From Streptomyces iranensis (GTDB taxonomy: Bacteria; Actinomycetota; Actinomycetes; Streptomycetales; Streptomycetaceae), in assembly GCF_017874715.1 (NCBI RefSeq), contig NZ_JAGGLR010000011.1:62001-126000 (forward strand): 64,000 nt of DNA. The letters are read 5' to 3'. Below, in pieces: positions 1-7,906 of this stretch. A program made the position numbers and the translations under genes. Each line of letters opens with the position of its first letter. The stretch's first letter is position 1. The notes under the pieces are model-generated. The model ran no database searches, was not told the origin of the DNA, and saw only the letters and a program-made list of their open reading frames with translations.

Positions 1-96
1 CCCATCGGCGCCGCCACCGAGGCCTTCGCCCGCGCCGCGGACTCCTCGCGGTCGTCGAAGACGGTGCTGCGCATATCCGCGGACCCCGAGTCCTGA
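1..96 (+). CDS. C-terminal end of an upstream gene, probably a medium-chain dehydrogenase
   Basis: Only the last 31 codons are in the window; the frame is open from the first base and stops with TGA at 94-96. The tail (EAFARAADSS...KTVLRI) resembles the C-terminus of zinc-type medium-chain alcohol dehydrogenases, where an EAFERAA-like helix precedes a final K-V-L-I strand. It lies 18 bp upstream of the aldolase gene in the same direction, so it is probably the preceding member of that operon. The family call rests on about 30 residues and is weak. Confidence 0.45.
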   Translation, partial: PIGAATEAFARAADSSRSSKTVLRISADPES

Positions 97-114
97 AACG
101 AAAGGAAACCTTTC

Positions 115-792
115 ATGATCCATGTGCGCACCAGTTTCGACCGCCCGTCCGTGGACGTGGTGGCCGCGCTCGGCCGGTTCTCCGCCGCGACCATCCATGA
201 GGCGCAGGGGCGCAAGGGCGCGCTGGCGCACCGGCTGAAGCCCGTCGACTCCGGTATGTCCTTCTGTGGTCCGGCCTTCACCGCCGAGGCCCAGGCGGGC
301 GACAACATCATGGTCCAGGTCGCGATCTCGTATGCCCGGCCCGGTGACGTCGTGATCGTCGCGGCCTCGGAATTCGAGCAGGCCGGCTCCTTCGGCGACG
401 TACTCGCCACCGCGTGCCGGAGCAAGGGGCTCGCCGCGTTCGTCACCGACTCCGGAGTGCGCGACAGCGCGGACCTGCGAGAGCTGGGATTCCCCGTCTT
501 CTCCGGCTCGGTCTGCATCGAGGGGACGGTCAAGGAAACCCTCGGCACCGTGAACCGGCCGATCTCCATCGGCGGGCAGATCGTCCGGCCCGGCGACATC
601 CTGCGCGGTGACGCGGACGGCATCGTGGTGGTCGACCCGGAGGAGGCCGAGGAGGTCGTCCGGCTCTGCCAGGAGCGAGAGGACCATGAGGCGGAGATCC
701 GGGAGCAGCACCGCCGAGGCGACAGGTCCCTGATCGAGGTGCACGGACTCGCCGAGAAGCTGAAGGCCAAGGGTCTGGTCGTGGAGGAGTGA
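115..792 (+). CDS. RraA-family protein, probable 4-hydroxy-4-methyl-2-oxoglutarate / 4-carboxy-4-hydroxy-2-oxoadipate aldolase
   Basis: This 225-residue protein has the RraA-like fold signature of class II pyruvate aldolases that cleave 4-hydroxy-4-methyl-2-oxoglutarate or 4-carboxy-4-hydroxy-2-oxoadipate at the end of protocatechuate/gallate meta-cleavage. The metal and substrate residues are visible: FGDVLA at 93-98 (Asp95) and TDSGVRD at 111-117 (Arg116, Asp117), the same spacing as the known aldolases. The ATG is preceded by a GAAAGGA ribosome site. The next gene overlaps its stop (GTGA). The length and the long acidic C-terminal helix fit the aldolase rather than the RNase E inhibitor, which is shorter. 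The exact substrate is not decided by sequence. Confidence 0.8.
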   Translation: MIHVRTSFDRPSVDVVAALGRFSAATIHEAQGRKGALAHRLKPVDSGMSFCGPAFTAEAQAGDNIMVQVAISYARPGDVVIVAASEFEQAGSFGDVLATACRSKGLAAFVTDSGVRDSADLRELGFPVFSGSVCIEGTVKETLGTVNRPISIGGQIVRPGDILRGDADGIVVVDPEEAEEVVRLCQEREDHEAEIREQHRRGDRSLIEVHGLAEKLKAKGLVVEE

Positions 793-1670
793 GGGGACCC
801 ACGGTCGCAATGGTCGGCCTCGGCCCGATGGGCGCGCCGGTCGCCGGGCACCTCGCACGCGCGGGCTTCCCGCTCCAGGTGTGGAACCGGACCCGTGAGA
901 GGGCGGAGGCGTTCGGCGACCGGGCCGTCGCGCATCCCGGGGACCTCCGCGCGGAGATCGTGCTGTCCGCGCTGCCGGACGTCGATCAGTTCGACGAGAT
1001 CGCCCCGGACCCCGTCATCCGCGAATGGGCGGGCCATGGCACCACACACGTGGTCGTGCTCAGCACCACGTCCCGGGAGAAGGCCGGCCGGCTCGCGGAA
1101 CGGCTCGGTGGTTTCGGTATCGCCGTGGTCGACGCGCCGATGAGCGGTGGCGATGCCGGGGCTCGCGCGGGCACCCTGAGCCTGATGGCCGGCGCGACCC
1201 CGAAGGCATACCGCCACGTGGAGCCGGTGCTGCGGTCCTTCGCCGCGACCGTCGAACACATGGGCCCGCCCGGCACGGGAACGGTGGCGAAGCTGTGCAA
1301 CCAGGTGATCGTGGCCGCGACCCTGCTGTCCGTGGCCGAAGCCCTCGATCTGGCCCGTAGAGCCGGGCTCCGCGGGGAACAGCTGGTCCGAGTGTTCCGG
1401 GGTGGCCTGGCCGCCAGTGCCGTACTGGAGGCCAAAGCCGCCAAGATCCTCCAGCGGGAGTACGGTCTCGGCGGCAGTGCGGCCAACCAGGTCAAGGACC
1501 TCCGGTACGCGGCCGAACTCGCCGATGAACTGGGCGCCCGCCTGCCGCAATCGCGCCGCACCGGAGAGGTGTTCGCGGAACTGCTCGGCCGCGGGCTCGG
1601 CGGCGAGGACCATTCGGCCGTCTACGAGGTTCTCTCGCCGGGAGGAGGCGGTGAGCCACCGCCCCGGTGA
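789..1670 (+). CDS. NAD(P)-dependent 3-hydroxyisobutyrate dehydrogenase-like oxidoreductase
   Basis: This is a beta-hydroxyacid dehydrogenase of 293 residues. The Rossmann motif GLGPMG is at 10-15, the substrate-binding signature DAPMSGG at 115-121, and the catalytic lysine with its partner asparagine in KLCNQ (Lys168, Asn171). It starts with GTG overlapping the stop of the aldolase gene, so the two are translationally coupled. Family members reduce tartronate semialdehyde or oxidise 3-hydroxyisobutyrate and related acids. Next to an aldolase of the HMG/CHA type it may process a semialdehyde or hydroxyacid product. The substrate is unknown. Confidence 0.8.
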   Translation: MRGPTVAMVGLGPMGAPVAGHLARAGFPLQVWNRTRERAEAFGDRAVAHPGDLRAEIVLSALPDVDQFDEIAPDPVIREWAGHGTTHVVVLSTTSREKAGRLAERLGGFGIAVVDAPMSGGDAGARAGTLSLMAGATPKAYRHVEPVLRSFAATVEHMGPPGTGTVAKLCNQVIVAATLLSVAEALDLARRAGLRGEQLVRVFRGGLAASAVLEAKAAKILQREYGLGGSAANQVKDLRYAAELADELGARLPQSRRTGEVFAELLGRGLGGEDHSAVYEVLSPGGGGEPPPR

Positions 1671-1866
1671 ACGGGGCGCGGGCCGCCGCGACCGGGACCC
1701 CGGCCGGTGGCCCGCCCGCCCGTGCCCCTATTCCGCCGACGGGCCACGAGGGGTACGTTCACCTGCGTGCCTCGTGTCCCGTCGGCCGGTGCCGCCTCGG
1801 TCAGGACCACGCCACCGCGCGCAGCGGCGCCGGGCCGCCGGGACGACAACTCCGAGGAGGAGCGCG

Positions 1867-2820
1867 ATGGACACCCGAAGGCTCGGTTACTTCGTCAGAG
1901 TGGTCGACGTCGGCAACATCACCAGGGCCGCGGACTCGCTGCACATCACGCAATCGGCGCTCAGCCAGCACATCTCCGCACTGGAGCACGACGTCAAGAC
2001 GCGTTTGCTGACACGCACCGGCCGCGGTGTGGTGGCCACGGCGTCCGGGCGCTCCCTCTACCGCTACGCACAGGGCATTCTCCGTCTGGAGAAGGCCGCC
2101 CGCATCGACCTGCGTGCGGGCGGTGACACTCCGGCGGGCCTGGTGACCGTCGGCCTCGCCTCGTACAGCATGGCGCCGGGCCTGGCCGTACCACTGCTGC
2201 GGGTGGTGCGGGAACGGTATCCGAACATCCAGCTGCAGCTGATCCAGAACCTGACGGTGGTGATGAGCCAGGCCGTGCTGCTCGGACAGGTGGACATGGC
2301 GCTCATCTACGATCCCGGGTATGTGAAGGGGGTCGTGTTCGAGCACGTCCTCGAAGAGGACTTCTGTCTGATCTCCAGCGCGAGGCTCCCGCCCGTCACC
2401 CACCGTGGCGACTCCATCACGCTCAAGGAGGCAAGCCGGCTGGGCTTCATCCTGCCGAGCGAGGTGCACACCGTGCGGCGGATCACCGACGCCGCTTTCC
2501 ACGCCGCGGGACTGCACTGTTCGGTCGTCGCCGAGATCGAGCCGGGCATGGTGCTACGGGACGCGGTGGTGAGCGGGCTCGGGGTGACGGTCCTGCCGCT
2601 CACGGCGACCCGAGCCCACTTCGCCCCCGATGAGGTACGTGCCTACCGTTTCGCCGATTCCCAGCTCCACACCGCGATGTCCCTGTGCACCCCCGAGGTG
2701 CAGCCCCTCTCGGAGGCCGCCGCGTTGGTGGCGGACCTGCTGCGCACGCTCATCCGGGACCAGCCCGGCCCCGCCGGACGGCGCGAGCCGAGCGTCGCGG
2801 CGAACGCCGCTCATCCATGA
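1867..2820 (+). CDS. LysR-family transcriptional regulator
   Basis: This 317-residue protein has an N-terminal winged helix-turn-helix at residues 1-60 (ITRAADSLHITQSALSQHIS) followed by a LysR substrate-binding domain. The reading frame is open far upstream, but the ATG at 1867 is the start because it has a strong GAGGAG site 6-11 bases before it and begins at the conserved MDTRRLGYFV N-terminus. It lies about 200 bp downstream of the dehydrogenase on the same strand and resembles CbL/NAC-type regulators of aromatic or nitrogen genes. It probably controls the preceding aldolase/dehydrogenase pair. It is convergent with the quinone reductase gene, 19 bp away. Confidence 0.85.
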   Translation: MDTRRLGYFVRVVDVGNITRAADSLHITQSALSQHISALEHDVKTRLLTRTGRGVVATASGRSLYRYAQGILRLEKAARIDLRAGGDTPAGLVTVGLASYSMAPGLAVPLLRVVRERYPNIQLQLIQNLTVVMSQAVLLGQVDMALIYDPGYVKGVVFEHVLEEDFCLISSARLPPVTHRGDSITLKEASRLGFILPSEVHTVRRITDAAFHAAGLHCSVVAEIEPGMVLRDAVVSGLGVTVLPLTATRAHFAPDEVRAYRFADSQLHTAMSLCTPEVQPLSEAAALVADLLRTLIRDQPGPAGRREPSVAANAAHP

Positions 2821-2839
2821 GCGCGTCCCGGCCGGGCGA

Positions 2840-3775
2840 TCAGGGAGCGGTCAGGACGGTCTTACCGGGCAGCCGCCCGGCGGCGGCGTCCTCGTGCACC
2901 GCGCGTGACTCGGCCACCGGGCGGCGGGCGGCGACGTGGATCCGGAGCCGGCCGTCGTCGACCCTGGCGACCAGCTCGGTCAGCTGGGCGGCGTCGCCGC
3001 GGACGAACAGGCTCGCGGTACGCACCGACCGCGCGGGTTCCTCGGGAATCGGGCCGGCCGCGCTCGCGGCCACCCCGCCGTCGGCGACGTAGCGCGACAG
3101 CCGCGCGGCCTCATCCGGTGTGACGCGCACCAGGTTCAGCAGGACATCGAACGGACCACCCACGACGTCCGGGCCCTCGGCGCGATCGAGGTGGCCGACG
3201 ACCCGGTCCGCGCCGTAGCTCCGCAGGCGCTCGGCGTGCCGCTGACCGGCCGCCGCGGTCACATGCGCTCCCGCGTCGACGGCGAGCTGCACCGCGAGGC
3301 CACCCACCGCACCCCCTGCCCCGTTGACCAGGACGGTCTGCCCAGGCTTCAGCTCGGCGAGCTCGAACAACGTCTGCCAGGCCGCCAGGCCGGTCAGGGG
3401 CAGCGCCGCGGCGTCGACCAGCTCGATCGTCCGGGGCGCCGCGACCAGGGCCTCGGCCGGGGCGAGCACGTACTCGGCGGCCGCACCGGTGGCGTCGAGG
3501 GGCAGCATCGCCACGACCCGGTCACCGACCTCCAGGTCCGCCACCTCCGCGCCGAGTTCGGCGACGGTGCCCGCCAGATCGATCCCGGGCACATGCGGGA
3601 GGGCGACCGGGATCATCTCGGTCAGCACACCGGCGCGGATGTGGTCGTCGACCGGGTTGAACGATGTGGCGGCCACCCGCACCAGCACCTGCCCGGTGCC
3701 GGGGACCGGACGCTCGATGTCCTCGTAGCGCAGGACCTCGCTGCCGCCGAAGCCGTGGTAACGCACTGCCTTCAT
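2840..3775 (-). CDS. NADP-dependent quinone oxidoreductase-like MDR protein
   Basis: This 311-residue medium-chain reductase has a GroES-like N-terminal domain and a nucleotide-binding segment with NGAGGAVGGL at 151-160. It lacks the cysteine cluster of the structural zinc lobe, so it belongs to the quinone oxidoreductase (zinc-free) branch. Such enzymes reduce quinones or enones with NADPH and are typical targets of redox-sensing MarR regulators. It is divergent from the MarR gene at 3883, and the gap between them carries repeated palindromes, so it is very probably controlled by that regulator. Confidence 0.85.
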   Translation of the reverse strand: MKAVRYHGFGGSEVLRYEDIERPVPGTGQVLVRVAATSFNPVDDHIRAGVLTEMIPVALPHVPGIDLAGTVAELGAEVADLEVGDRVVAMLPLDATGAAAEYVLAPAEALVAAPRTIELVDAAALPLTGLAAWQTLFELAELKPGQTVLVNGAGGAVGGLAVQLAVDAGAHVTAAAGQRHAERLRSYGADRVVGHLDRAEGPDVVGGPFDVLLNLVRVTPDEAARLSRYVADGGVAASAAGPIPEEPARSVRTASLFVRGDAAQLTELVARVDDGRLRIHVAARRPVAESRAVHEDAAAGRLPGKTVLTAP

Positions 3776-3807
3776 GGCACTTTCCTCCAGTGTGTATGCC
3801 CATTTTC

Positions 3808-3879
3808 ACTTTCCTGGGCAACTCAGAAAGTAACCCTCAAGACTTGCCCAGGCAAGTCATTCGAGTTGCCCAGGCAAGT
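3808..3879. promoter_or_regulatory. Repeated MarR-type operators in the divergent promoter
   Basis: A perfect inverted repeat ACTTGCC-CA-GGCAAGT lies at 3842-3857. A second copy with one mismatch (AGTTGCC-CA-GGCAAGT) lies at 3864-3879, 22 bp (two helical turns) downstream. A third, weaker match ending in GGCAACT lies at 3808-3823. All sit between the quinone reductase and the MarR gene, and the second ends three bases before the MarR start codon. The arrangement predicts cooperative autorepression and repression of the reductase. Binding itself is inferred. Confidence 0.75.
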
Positions 3880-3882
3880 ACG

Positions 3883-4365
3883 ATGGGTCTCATGGACACT
3901 CCTTCACCCTGGCTCGACGACGATCAGCAGGACGTGTGGCAGGCTCTGCTCACCGTCGTCATCGCACTCCCGGCGGCCCTCGACCGTCAGCTGCAACGAG
4001 ATGCGGGCATCTCCAACTTCGAGTACGGCGTTCTGGCCCGGCTGTCCATGACCGACGAGGCCACGATGCGACTCAGCGACCTGGCCCGGGAATGCGACAG
4101 CACCCAGCCTCGCCTGTCGAAGGTGATGGACCGCTTCGAGGCCCGCGACTGGGTCGTCCGCCGACCCGATCCCACCGACGGCCGATACACCCTCGCCACC
4201 CTGACCGACGCCGGTCGGCGGAAGCTCGTCGAGAGCGCACCGGAACACGTCGCGCAGGTGAAGCGGCTCGTGTTCGACCCCCTCAGCGCCGCTCAACGCC
4301 GCCACCTCGGCGCCGCGCTCACCCGCGTCGCCGCCACCGTGCGCCGGGAACTCGAAGGAGGGTGA
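3883..4365 (+). CDS. MarR-family transcriptional regulator
   Basis: This 160-residue protein has the MarR winged helix (MRLSDLARECDSTQPRLSKV, then the wing with RRPDPTDGRYTLATLT). The frame is open upstream, but family length and the operators place the start at ATG 3883 or at ATG 3892. Neither has a convincing Shine-Dalgarno site, so the transcript may be leaderless or nearly so. MarR proteins are dimeric repressors released by phenolic ligands or oxidation. I see no conserved redox cysteine near the N-terminus. It sits divergently from the quinone reductase and shares its operator region. Confidence 0.85.
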   Translation: MGLMDTPSPWLDDDQQDVWQALLTVVIALPAALDRQLQRDAGISNFEYGVLARLSMTDEATMRLSDLARECDSTQPRLSKVMDRFEARDWVVRRPDPTDGRYTLATLTDAGRRKLVESAPEHVAQVKRLVFDPLSAAQRRHLGAALTRVAATVRRELEGG

Positions 4366-4477
4366 GTGTCGATGGTTCGGCTCAGTCGATCGGTGCGCTC
4401 GGAAACTCGCGATTGTTCCCGGGCCGGGCCGGCGTGAAGCTCATGTCGTCCCCGCAGTGCCACAGAGGAGAGGGCCG

Positions 4478-5326
4478 ATGACCATCGCCGCAATCGCAGG
4501 AACCTCCGTCGTCGACGAGATCGCGGAGCGAGATCCGGACCTGGTCTCCGCCGGTGGCAGCCGGACGTGGTCGGTGTGCGGCCGGAACTTCGTGGTGGCG
4601 ATCACCGAGCTCGAAGCGGAGGACCGCCTCACCGAACACGACCTGCCCGACGAGTATGTGCTGCTCGTCCAGGACGACGCGGTGGTGGGCGTGGAGCACG
4701 GCGGTCGGGCATGTGTGTCCGTGTCCGAGCCCGCCCTCGTCGTCGTACCGGCCGGTACGAGCACTGTCCATGCGGCGTCGTCGACGACGGTGGCGCGGGT
4801 GTTCACCGCCCGCTGCGACGAGCAGATGGGACGGGCCGTCAACCATGCCGCCGCACCCGACCCGCGGGCCGCACCGCTACCGGAGCCCACCGAGGCCGCC
4901 GGTGACGGGATCCGGATACATCGCCTGCGTGACATACCCGAGGAGGAGGGACGCCTCGGCCGGATCTTCCGGACGGCGTCGCTGATGGTGAACTGGTTTC
5001 CGGTGTACGAGGGGCCCCGCGACACCGAACGGCTCTCGCCGCATTCCCACGAGGACTTCGAGCAGATGTCGGTGACCCTCGTCGGGAGCTACGCCCATCA
5101 CCTCCGGGTTCCGTGGACCGGCCGGATGAGTGAGTGGCGCGACGATGAGCACATCCGGGTCGGCAGTCCCTCGATGACACTGATCCCGCCGACCGTCGTG
5201 CACACCACCCGGGCCGTGGGCGCGGGCCCGCATACGCTCATCGACGTCTTCGCCCCGCCGCGCGAGGACTTCCTCGTGAAGGGCTGGGTGCTCAACGCCG
5301 CCGAATACCAGGGAACCCAGCCGTGA
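4478..5326 (+). CDS. Bicupin-domain protein of unknown substrate
   Basis: This 282-residue protein contains two cupin barrels. The C-terminal one has a plausible metal site: His189, His191 and Glu195 in PHSHEDFEQ and His242 in PPTVVHTT. The N-terminal barrel has the strand pattern but lacks the histidines. Start ATG 4478 has an AGAGGAGAGG ribosome site. It is the first gene of a tightly packed operon (GTGA overlap with the HpaI-type aldolase, then an NTF2-like protein and a DUF3500 protein). A dioxygenase or isomerase role in ring or sugar-acid breakdown is possible, but I do not recognise a specific enzyme. Confidence 0.7.
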   Translation: MTIAAIAGTSVVDEIAERDPDLVSAGGSRTWSVCGRNFVVAITELEAEDRLTEHDLPDEYVLLVQDDAVVGVEHGGRACVSVSEPALVVVPAGTSTVHAASSTTVARVFTARCDEQMGRAVNHAAAPDPRAAPLPEPTEAAGDGIRIHRLRDIPEEEGRLGRIFRTASLMVNWFPVYEGPRDTERLSPHSHEDFEQMSVTLVGSYAHHLRVPWTGRMSEWRDDEHIRVGSPSMTLIPPTVVHTTRAVGAGPHTLIDVFAPPREDFLVKGWVLNAAEYQGTQP

Positions 5327-6075
5327 CGGGCGCTGCGTTCCCCCGGCTCGGAGCCTGGGTCAAACTCCCGGCACCGGAGAGCGTCGAACTGCTCGCACTC
5401 GCCGGGTTCGACTTCGTCGTGATCGACGCCGAGCACGGCGCGATCGACAGCCGCACGGCGTCGACCATGATCGGGCTGGCCCTTGGCTGCGGGCTCGCGC
5501 CCTTCGTCCGGGTCGCCGGCACCGCACCACGCGACGTCCAGGTCCCGCTCGACGCGGGTGCGGCCGGGTTGTTCGTCCCACAGGTCGATGACGCCTCCCG
5601 GGCGCGGGACGCCGTGCGAGCGACACGGTTCCCGCCGCTCGGACGACGCGGGGCCAGCACCTCCGGACGAGCCGGCCGGTGGGGGCTCGAGGCCCTCGGC
5701 GACTATCTGCGCTCCGGCAATGACGAGGTTCGCCTCGTTGTCCAGGCCGAGAGCGCCGGAGCTCTCTCGGCGATCGTCGAGATCGGTGAAGTCACCGGCG
5801 TCGACGCGGTCTTCATCGGCCCGACCGATCTCGCGGTCTCCAGCCGGTTCCGCGAGGATGACGGCAGACTGGCGGACCTCGTCGCGGCGGCCGAGCGGCG
5901 CTGTGCCGACCACCACATCACCCTGGGCACCACCGCGGCGGGCAACGCGCCGGAACTGCTGGACCGCCGTGGGTACGACTTCCTCGTCCTGGGAGCCGAC
6001 ACCACGATGCTGCGCCAGGGCGCACACGCGTTGGTGAGCGGTGTACGCACCGCCGCGAAGGCGGTCTGCCGATGA
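5323..6075 (+). CDS. HpcH/HpaI-family class II aldolase
   Basis: This 250-residue enzyme is of the 2-keto-3-deoxy acid / 4-hydroxy-2-oxo acid aldolase family, which splits off pyruvate in the cytoplasm. Visible residues are the catalytic histidine in DAEHG (His38), Arg63, the metal ligands Glu143 in QAES and Asp169 in GPTDL, and the DAGAAGLFVPQ loop. GTG start overlaps the stop of the bicupin gene. A second, clearly different paralogue lies at 33408. The natural aldehyde product is unknown; the bicupin, NTF2-like and DUF3500 neighbours suggest a peripheral catabolic pathway. Confidence 0.85.
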   Translation: MTGAAFPRLGAWVKLPAPESVELLALAGFDFVVIDAEHGAIDSRTASTMIGLALGCGLAPFVRVAGTAPRDVQVPLDAGAAGLFVPQVDDASRARDAVRATRFPPLGRRGASTSGRAGRWGLEALGDYLRSGNDEVRLVVQAESAGALSAIVEIGEVTGVDAVFIGPTDLAVSSRFREDDGRLADLVAAAERRCADHHITLGTTAAGNAPELLDRRGYDFLVLGADTTMLRQGAHALVSGVRTAAKAVCR

Positions 6076-6563
6076 CCGCCGACGACACCGGGGCCGTCGG
6101 CGGTCCGGCCCTCGCCCTCGTGTACACCGAACTGTCGATGCTGGTGACGGCGCTGTGGTTCGAGATCGACCACGGCGATGGCTCGGCGGCCTCCGGCTTC
6201 TTCACCACCGACGCCGAGCTGACGTTCTCGCGCCGGACCTTCCGCGGGACCGACGAGATCAACGGCGTGTACGGCGACCGCGCCGCACGGGGCCCGCGGG
6301 TCTCGCGTCACCTGATGTCCAACTTCCACGTCCTGCGTCACGAGACCGGCCTCGTCGAGGCCGTGTCCGCCCTGGTGCTCTACGCGCAGGACGGCGAGCC
6401 TCCCGTCCCGACGGCCGTTCCGGTGCTGGTCGCCGACGTGTTCGACCGCTTCGTCCGGGCCGGCGGGCCGGACGGTGAGGCTCGCCGGTGGCTCATCGCC
6501 TCCCGGCGGATCGAGAACCGCTTCCTGTTGCCGGGTGACGTCCTCGCTGTTCCCACCGAGTAA
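6072..6563 (+). CDS. NTF2/SnoaL-like protein
   Basis: This 163-residue protein starts with an ATG overlapping the aldolase stop (ATGA). The pattern of an N-terminal helix, then TDAELTFSRRTFRGTDEI, then strands containing HLMSNFHV matches the cone-shaped NTF2-like fold used by SnoaL cyclases, ketosteroid isomerases and the small subunit of ring-hydroxylating dioxygenases. No Rieske or oxygenase partner is present nearby, so an isomerase or dehydratase role is more likely than an oxygenase subunit. The function is not recognised. Confidence 0.65.
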   Translation: MTADDTGAVGGPALALVYTELSMLVTALWFEIDHGDGSAASGFFTTDAELTFSRRTFRGTDEINGVYGDRAARGPRVSRHLMSNFHVLRHETGLVEAVSALVLYAQDGEPPVPTAVPVLVADVFDRFVRAGGPDGEARRWLIASRRIENRFLLPGDVLAVPTE

Positions 6564-6571
6564 GGAGACCG

Positions 6572-7810
6572 ATGTCCCACCAGCGGCACCCGGGAGACTT
6601 CCCCCTGCCGACCACTCGGGGCGATCTGCCGATCGTCGACTCCCATCTGTTCGACGACTTGATCCCGCCGGAGGCGGCCCACGAGCTGACCGCCGGTCTG
6701 CGCCGTCATCGCGAGCCCTACGTCGGCATCACCGACAACGGCACGCCGCGCCAGGGCCTCTACCGCCTTGACGGTGCGGGAACCTCCCCCAACGCCGCCG
6801 TCGTAACGGCCCGGTCCTATCTCGACGGGCTGGCGCCCCACCAGAGGGTGGTCGCCGCGTTGCCGATGGACGCTCCGGAGTGGCGGTTGTGGACGAACGC
6901 GATCCCGACATGGCACCCGAAGGGCATGCGCCTGGAGCGTCTCACCGAGCGTGACCGCGACCGCGCACTCGCCGTCGTCGAGGCGAGCCTCAGCCCTGCC
7001 GGATACGCCCAGGTGAGAGCGGCGATGGCACTCAACGAGCACTTGGGCGAGCTCATCGACGACTACCGGGACACCCTCACGGAGTTCGCCTACTGGTTCA
7101 CCGTCTTCGGGACTCCCTCGGGCGACTCCCCGTGGGGATGGCAGCTGATGGGCCATCACGTGGACCTGCATTGCGTCTTTGTCGGAGGGCAGGTGGTTCT
7201 CGCCCCCGTGTTCCTCGGTGCCGAGCCGACGACCGGGACGGGACGGTTCGAGGGCATCACGGCCTTCGGCGACGAGACCGAGGTCGCCCTGACCTTCCGC
7301 CGCACCCTGGACCCCGACCGGGAGGGCGAGTTCCTGATGGGGTCCTCGCTGCGCGCGGAGGACCTTCCGCCCGAGCTCGCCGGACCGTGGAACGGACGGC
7401 ATCTCGCCGGTGCGGGCAGTGACAACCTCGTCCTGCCTCCCGAGGGGATCGTCGCGGCAAGCCTGCCGGCCGACCAGCGTGACGGTCTGGTGGAGCTGAT
7501 CCGGGTCTACCTCGACCGCCTCCCGACGCCACAGGCCGAGCGCACCCTGGCACTCGTCCGTGAGCACTTCGACGAGACGCGGTTCGCCTGGCGCGGCGGC
7601 CATGACGACGAGTGCGCCTTCTACTACCGGATCCACTCACCCGTGTTCCTGGTCGAGTACGACAACCATCCCGGTGTCTTCCTCGCCAATCCCGAGCCCG
7701 CCCGCTTCCACGTCCACACCATCGTGCGGGCGCCCAACGGCAACGACTACGGACGTGATCTCCTCGCCCAGCACTACCGGCTTCACCACGGAGGTCATGG
7801 AGCCGGCTGA
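6572..7810 (+). CDS. DUF3500-family protein
   Basis: This 412-residue protein matches the DUF3500 pattern: GWQLMGHHVDLHCVFVGGQV, then an APVFLGAEP turn, and near the C-terminus FAWRGG, YYRIHSPVFLVEYDN, HVHTIVRAPNGNDYG and LLAQHY. The conserved histidines suggest metal binding, but no function is established for the family as far as I know. It follows the NTF2-like gene by 8 bp with a GTAAGGAG ribosome site and closes the operon before a strong terminator. Its position with an HpaI aldolase suggests an oxygenase-like or hydrolase-like step; this is inference. Confidence 0.75.
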   Translation: MSHQRHPGDFPLPTTRGDLPIVDSHLFDDLIPPEAAHELTAGLRRHREPYVGITDNGTPRQGLYRLDGAGTSPNAAVVTARSYLDGLAPHQRVVAALPMDAPEWRLWTNAIPTWHPKGMRLERLTERDRDRALAVVEASLSPAGYAQVRAAMALNEHLGELIDDYRDTLTEFAYWFTVFGTPSGDSPWGWQLMGHHVDLHCVFVGGQVVLAPVFLGAEPTTGTGRFEGITAFGDETEVALTFRRTLDPDREGEFLMGSSLRAEDLPPELAGPWNGRHLAGAGSDNLVLPPEGIVAASLPADQRDGLVELIRVYLDRLPTPQAERTLALVREHFDETRFAWRGGHDDECAFYYRIHSPVFLVEYDNHPGVFLANPEPARFHVHTIVRAPNGNDYGRDLLAQHYRLHHGGHGAG

Positions 7811-7817
7811 CATCGCA

Positions 7818-7870
7818 CGACGAGGCGGTGCCCCGGTAGCGGGGTCGCTCCCGGGGCACCGCCTTCGTCG
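7818..7870. terminator. Bidirectional terminator hairpin
   Basis: A perfect 14-bp stem (7823-7836 with 7851-7864) around a 14-nt loop extends outward by a further five or six pairs with one bulged base (CGACG with CGTCG). It sits between the convergent DUF3500 gene and the flavin monooxygenase gene and can serve both strands. No long T-tract follows, as is usual in high-GC actinomycetes. Confidence 0.8.
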
Positions 7871-7906
7871 CGGACGCGCCGTCGGCTGCCGTCGGCGAAC
7901 CTCGTC

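Noticed and set aside
6072..6563. Small subunit of a ring-hydroxylating dioxygenase
   Set aside because: The NTF2-like fold fits, but there is no Rieske large subunit or ferredoxin in the window.
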